Assembly (NCBI GenBank): GCA_038329845.1
Contig: JBBQNJ010000119.1
Location: forward strand, 1 to 7,962
Length of the DNA: 7,962 nucleotides
Reading direction: 5' to 3'
Source of the DNA: JBBQNJ01 sp038329845
GTDB taxonomy: Bacteria > Planctomycetota > Phycisphaerae > Tepidisphaerales > Tepidisphaeraceae
The notes beneath the pieces were generated by a model, which was not told the DNA's origin, did not search any database, and was given only the letters and a program-made list of their open reading frames with translations. A program made the translations under genes and the position numbers. Below, one piece after another: positions 5,409-7,962 of this stretch. Position 1 is the first letter of the stretch. The number at the start of each line of letters is the position of its first letter.

Positions 5409-6131
5409 TCAAGCGCGGGCGCGACGGCGTAACGCGAGCAACCCTGCGCCGGCGACGATCGCCATGGTGGAAGTGGGCTCCGGCACCAGCGCCACGGTGG
5501 CGTTGAGCGTCACGTTATCGACACGAATGTTCCGATCCACGTTGGTGGAATTGTCCGAAAAAAACAATCGAAAGGTCGTTGTGTTCTGCAAGTTCTGTAA
5601 GGAGAGCGCAGTCAGATCGAAGGTTCTGGTCGATGCAGTTGCAGAATTTGTAGTGACGGTGCCGATGTCGTTGGTGTAATTATCGAGACTGGAACGAAGA
5701 GCGATCGTTGCAACATCGCCGTTGTTGCTCAAGCGAAGCCAAAAGGCGAACGAATCGAGGTCAAGTTCGTAATTCGCACTGGGGGTGACGCTGAACTCGG
5801 CATATTTCGTTGCATTGGCACTCGCATCTGTCGAACCCTGACTGACGACCAGCCCACCCTTGAACGATCCGGTTCCGGTAAAGCCAAAGGTGGTCGAGTC
5901 ATCGTAAATGCCGGTAGGTCTCACAGCTGCGCCCGAGGGCTGGATCGCAGCGCTGAGAACGAAATTCGTCGCACTCGTAAGAGCATCGGAGTCGACGGAC
6001 GCGATGGTGTAAACAGGACCGCTGGGTTCAACAGCGGCCTCAAAGTTATATTGGGCAATGACCGCGGCTTGCGCGGAGGTCGTGAACAGAACGGCCGCCG
6101 TGGCGGCGGTGAGTAGTGCTAAGCGTTGCAT
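5409..6131 (-). CDS. PEP-CTERM sorting domain-containing exported protein
   Basis: This 240-residue protein has a Sec signal peptide (MQRLALLTAATAAVLFTTSAQA, residues 1-22, with AQA|AV as the likely cleavage site). A Ser/Thr/Asn-rich, mostly beta middle region follows, then a C-terminal PEP-CTERM tripartite tail: VPEP at 216-219, hydrophobic segment 224-234 and RRRARA at the end. The PEP-CTERM tail is cut by exosortase at the inner membrane, and such proteins go to the surface or exopolysaccharide matrix. The mature region resembles the jelly-roll ectodomains common in planctomycete PEP-CTERM proteins (for example a strand pattern ending FRLFFSDNSTNVDRNIRVDNVTL), but no function can be assigned. 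The ATG at 6131 is supported by AGGAG at 6139-6143, 7 bases upstream. The gene is 150 bases downstream of the glycoside hydrolase gene, with a duplicated leader between them. No exosortase is in the window. Confidence 0.9.
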   Translation of the reverse strand: MQRLALLTAATAAVLFTTSAQAAVIAQYNFEAAVEPSGPVYTIASVDSDALTSATNFVLSAAIQPSGAAVRPTGIYDDSTTFGFTGTGSFKGGLVVSQGSTDASANATKYAEFSVTPSANYELDLDSFAFWLRLSNNGDVATIALRSSLDNYTNDIGTVTTNSATASTRTFDLTALSLQNLQNTTTFRLFFSDNSTNVDRNIRVDNVTLNATVALVPEPTSTMAIVAGAGLLALRRRARA

Positions 6132-6138
6132 AAATATT

Positions 6139-6143
6139 CTCCT
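6139..6143 (-). promoter_or_regulatory. Ribosome binding site of the PEP-CTERM gene
   Basis: AGGAG on the minus strand lies 7 bases before the ATG at 6131 and rules out the longer in-frame start at 6182, which falls inside the leader duplication and has no such site. Confidence 0.75.
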
Positions 6144-6194
6144 GAGTGAAGGGTTAGAAACGGGACGATTGTGAACGAGCACATTTTCTCGAGC

Positions 6195-6206
6195 CTAGAT
6201 TTGCAT
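6195..6206 (-). other. Minimal upstream ORF (Met-Gln-Ile-stop) in duplicated leader
   Basis: In leader copy B, AGGAG at 6214-6218 (minus strand) is followed at 7 bases by ATG CAA ATC TAG. The spacing and first two codons equal those of the true gene start, so ribosomes could initiate here and stop at once. An overlapping ATG at 6210 opens an 18-codon frame ending at 6154, but its spacing to the AGGAG is only 3 bases. Whether either is translated is unknown; both may be by-products of the duplication. Confidence 0.3.
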
Positions 6207-6281
6207 ACATGGTCTCCTGCGTGAAGGGTTGGAAACGGGACGATTGTAAACGAGCATATTTTCTCCGGTGACAAGCGCGGG

Positions 6282-7962
6282 CTACTGCAGCAGCAGGAAG
6301 CCCATGAGGTCGGCCGACTTGCCTGCGGCAATCCCGTCGAACCATTTGGCAATTCGGGCGCGCCCGCGTCCGTCATCCTCATTAATCAGAAAGGTCGCGC
6401 GCAGCGGCGTGTTGGGCGCGTAAACAATGCCCAGCGATTCGAAGGTCAGATAAGTCTCATAGACGGTGTGATTCCCTTGCCGGCCTACTTTCACGGGGGC
6501 CTTGAGGGGCAACTTGACCAGGCCGGTGTCGGGCGACATCCAACACCAGCCGAATCCGCCGTTGGTTTCTGTCAGACCGATCTCGGTGTGGGCGTTGCCT
6601 GCGACGATCGCGACCTGCACGCTGTCGCTTTTCCAGAGTTTGTCATCAGCCGGGCCGGGGATGTGGGTCTGGTCTTGGACATCGAACGCCAGGTAGAGGC
6701 CCTTTGTGTCGTGGGCGAACGTGGCGCGAACGGACAAGTCATCGGGACCTCGCCAAATCGGGGTGCCGGGGTCAAAGATCAGATCCTGAATCTGCCGGGC
6801 CTGGTCGATGACGATCGGCACGGCGCCGGGGATGGCGTCGGGCTTTCCGTCGATGGTGAAGCCGTCGGCGCGCACGGCCTGTTCGGCGATGAACAGGGTG
6901 ATGGGGAGAGTTTCGTCAACGAGCGTGCCGCCGGGATTCTGAATGCGCACCCGTGCGCCGATCGAACCGCGGGTCTGATCGGCCGGGACGTTCCAACTGA
7001 GACCAACGTCGGCAGAGGCTTTGTCGCCCAGTTCGAGCGACGCCTGCGCCAGTTCGGCACCGGTCGAAGTTTCCAGCGTGAGCGTCAGGGGCGTCGCGCG
7101 ACCGAAGTCGTTGCGGACGTTGATGGGTAGGTGGAGTGCGTTACCCGGCACCGCGCCGGCGACGGCAGGAAACGAGATAAACGTTGGGGTTGCGGCGGGC
7201 CCGAAGGCTACGCCTTTTTGCGCCTCAACGTAGAAGGGATAGCCGTTGGTTTGAAAGTTGACTACGCCGCCGCGAGGCGTGACGGTCGTGCTGGCACCGA
7301 ACATGTCGGTGACGATCAAGGCGTCAGAAGCGGCGAATCTAACCTGATAGCCGACGCCGCGTTCGCGCGGCCAGACGAGCCAGACGGAACTGCCGTTTTC
7401 ACGACGGTAAGCGCAGGCGTGGAAGCGGGAGTCGAGTTCGACCTCGCCTTCGCCGGTGGTGTTGGCGAGTTTGCGGATTAATTCGTTGTAGGCCTGGCCC
7501 GACGGCTTGAGGCGTTTGTTCGAGGTGACAAGGCCCCAGAATTCATTCTTGCTCTCACTGGTTTGGGGATCGAATGTGTCGTGGGTCGTGAAGAAGCAAT
7601 AGAAGTAGGAGTCCGATTGAGATTTGGCCCAGCCGATTTTTTTGACGAGGTTGTCGGCCTGGTCAAGGCGACCTTGCGCCGTCGGCCCGCAGGCAAATCC
7701 GGCCTCGGAGTTGCCGAGTTTCCACTGAGCAGGCTCTTTGCCTCCGGCCTTGAGCCAACCTTCTACCATGCGGTGGCGAAGTATGTAGTTGGAAAGTTCG
7801 CCATGGGCGTGCCACTGTGCCACGTCGGTTTCGACGGCGAGCTGGGTATACATGGCGCTGTTGAAGTCGGACTTGGCTTTGCCGTGCAGGACGGTGTTTC
7901 CGCCCGTGCCGATCTTCACGCCCGGAATAGCTGACCGGAACGCGGCGGCGAACTTGCGGTGC
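6282..7962 (-). CDS. Glycoside hydrolase (TIM-barrel type) with C-terminal CBM9-like domain, 5' end outside window
   Basis: About 560 C-terminal codons are visible and the frame is open to the right edge, so start and signal peptide lie outside. Visible residues 1-165 look like the end of a clan-A-like (beta/alpha)8 hydrolase: VAQWHAHGE (about 47-55), then a strand end LGNSEAG whose E86 is a candidate catalytic nucleophile, FYCFFTTHDTF (about 120-130), and a closing KPSGQAYNELIRKL helix. A beta-sandwich follows (about 175-250), then an Ig-like region (about 255-360). The last 190 residues are a CBM9-like carbohydrate-binding domain: WRGPDDLS (403-410), LYLAFDVQD, DSVQVA (446-451), NEDDGRGR (527-534) and KWFDG. 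Such proteins are exported and act on polysaccharides. The GH family and substrate cannot be set without the barrel's first half. The GTG at 7919 is not a start, since the same frame continues upstream with normal coding sequence. Confidence 0.8.
   Translation of the reverse strand, partial: HRKFAAAFRSAIPGVKIGTGGNTVLHGKAKSDFNSAMYTQLAVETDVAQWHAHGELSNYILRHRMVEGWLKAGGKEPAQWKLGNSEAGFACGPTAQGRLDQADNLVKKIGWAKSQSDSYFYCFFTTHDTFDPQTSESKNEFWGLVTSNKRLKPSGQAYNELIRKLANTTGEGEVELDSRFHACAYRRENGSSVWLVWPRERGVGYQVRFAASDALIVTDMFGASTTVTPRGGVVNFQTNGYPFYVEAQKGVAFGPAATPTFISFPAVAGAVPGNALHLPINVRNDFGRATPLTLTLETSTGAELAQASLELGDKASADVGLSWNVPADQTRGSIGARVRIQNPGGTLVDETLPITLFIAEQAVRADGFTIDGKPDAIPGAVPIVIDQARQIQDLIFDPGTPIWRGPDDLSVRATFAHDTKGLYLAFDVQDQTHIPGPADDKLWKSDSVQVAIVAGNAHTEIGLTETNGGFGWCWMSPDTGLVKLPLKAPVKVGRQGNHTVYETYLTFESLGIVYAPNTPLRATFLINEDDGRGRARIAKWFDGIAAGKSADLMGFLLLQ

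Larger units (their letters stand above)
6126..6265 (-). repeat. Tandem duplication of the PEP-CTERM gene leader, 75-base period
   Basis: Copy A (6126-6190) and copy B (6201-6265) match at 58 of 65 positions and are separated by 10 bases. The conserved block includes GAAGGGTT[A/G]GAAACGGGACG (plus strand). On the minus strand each copy carries an AGGAG ribosome binding site followed by ATGCAA, so copy B repeats the translation start and first two codons of the PEP-CTERM gene. Copy B then reaches a stop after one more codon. Confidence 0.85.

Noticed and set aside
7917..7919. GTG at 7919 as the start of the glycoside hydrolase gene
   Set aside because: The same frame remains open to the window edge with sensible coding sequence (KFAAAFRSAIPG), and a start here would cut the TIM barrel in half.

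Overview
The window looks like high-GC chromosomal DNA from a planctomycete, most likely class Phycisphaerae. This is inferred from several traits together: a PEP-CTERM protein ending VPEP…LLALRRRARA, a glycoside hydrolase with a C-terminal CBM9-like domain, a Gfo/Idh/MocA oxidoreductase, a RAYT (REP-associated tyrosine transposase) of the MPRxARxAPGG type, and an IS630 transposase. No rRNA or tRNA gene confirms the taxonomy.

Layout, left to right. (1) Positions 1-139 are one end of an IS630-family insertion sequence whose transposase runs off the left edge on the minus strand. (2) Positions 137-4186 hold three minus-strand genes, transcribed right to left: an apolipoprotein N-acyltransferase (lnt), a HEAT-repeat lipoprotein that overlaps it by 4 bases, and, after a 175-base gap, a Gfo/Idh/MocA oxidoreductase. 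The IS630 end begins at the oxidoreductase stop codon. (3) Positions 4187-4597 are a 411-base divergent intergenic region packed with structure: an lnt promoter, three 20-bp palindromes at an exact 30-bp period, a perfect 19-bp inverted repeat, a minus-strand terminator-like hairpin, another imperfect inverted repeat, the left end of the RAYT element and its promoter. Only about 50 bases (4227-4279) look plain. (4) Positions 4598-5293 are the plus-strand RAYT gene, bounded by 24-bp inverted repeats that match at 23 positions. (5) Positions 5345-6131 hold a minus-strand PEP-CTERM protein and a strong 3' hairpin; its 5' leader contains a 75-bp-period tandem duplication that copies the gene's own ribosome binding site and first codons. 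(6) Positions 6282-7962 are the 3' part of a large secreted glycoside hydrolase/CBM9 gene that runs off the right edge.

Functionally, Lnt finishes lipoprotein maturation and is translationally coupled to a gene for a likely Lnt substrate. The glycoside hydrolase and PEP-CTERM protein are exported and fit a polysaccharide-degrading, exopolysaccharide-producing life style. The most distinctive part is the RAYT locus. Its terminal repeats share an 8-11 base core with the nearby 30-bp-period palindromes, which suggests a self-contained REP/RAYT module.
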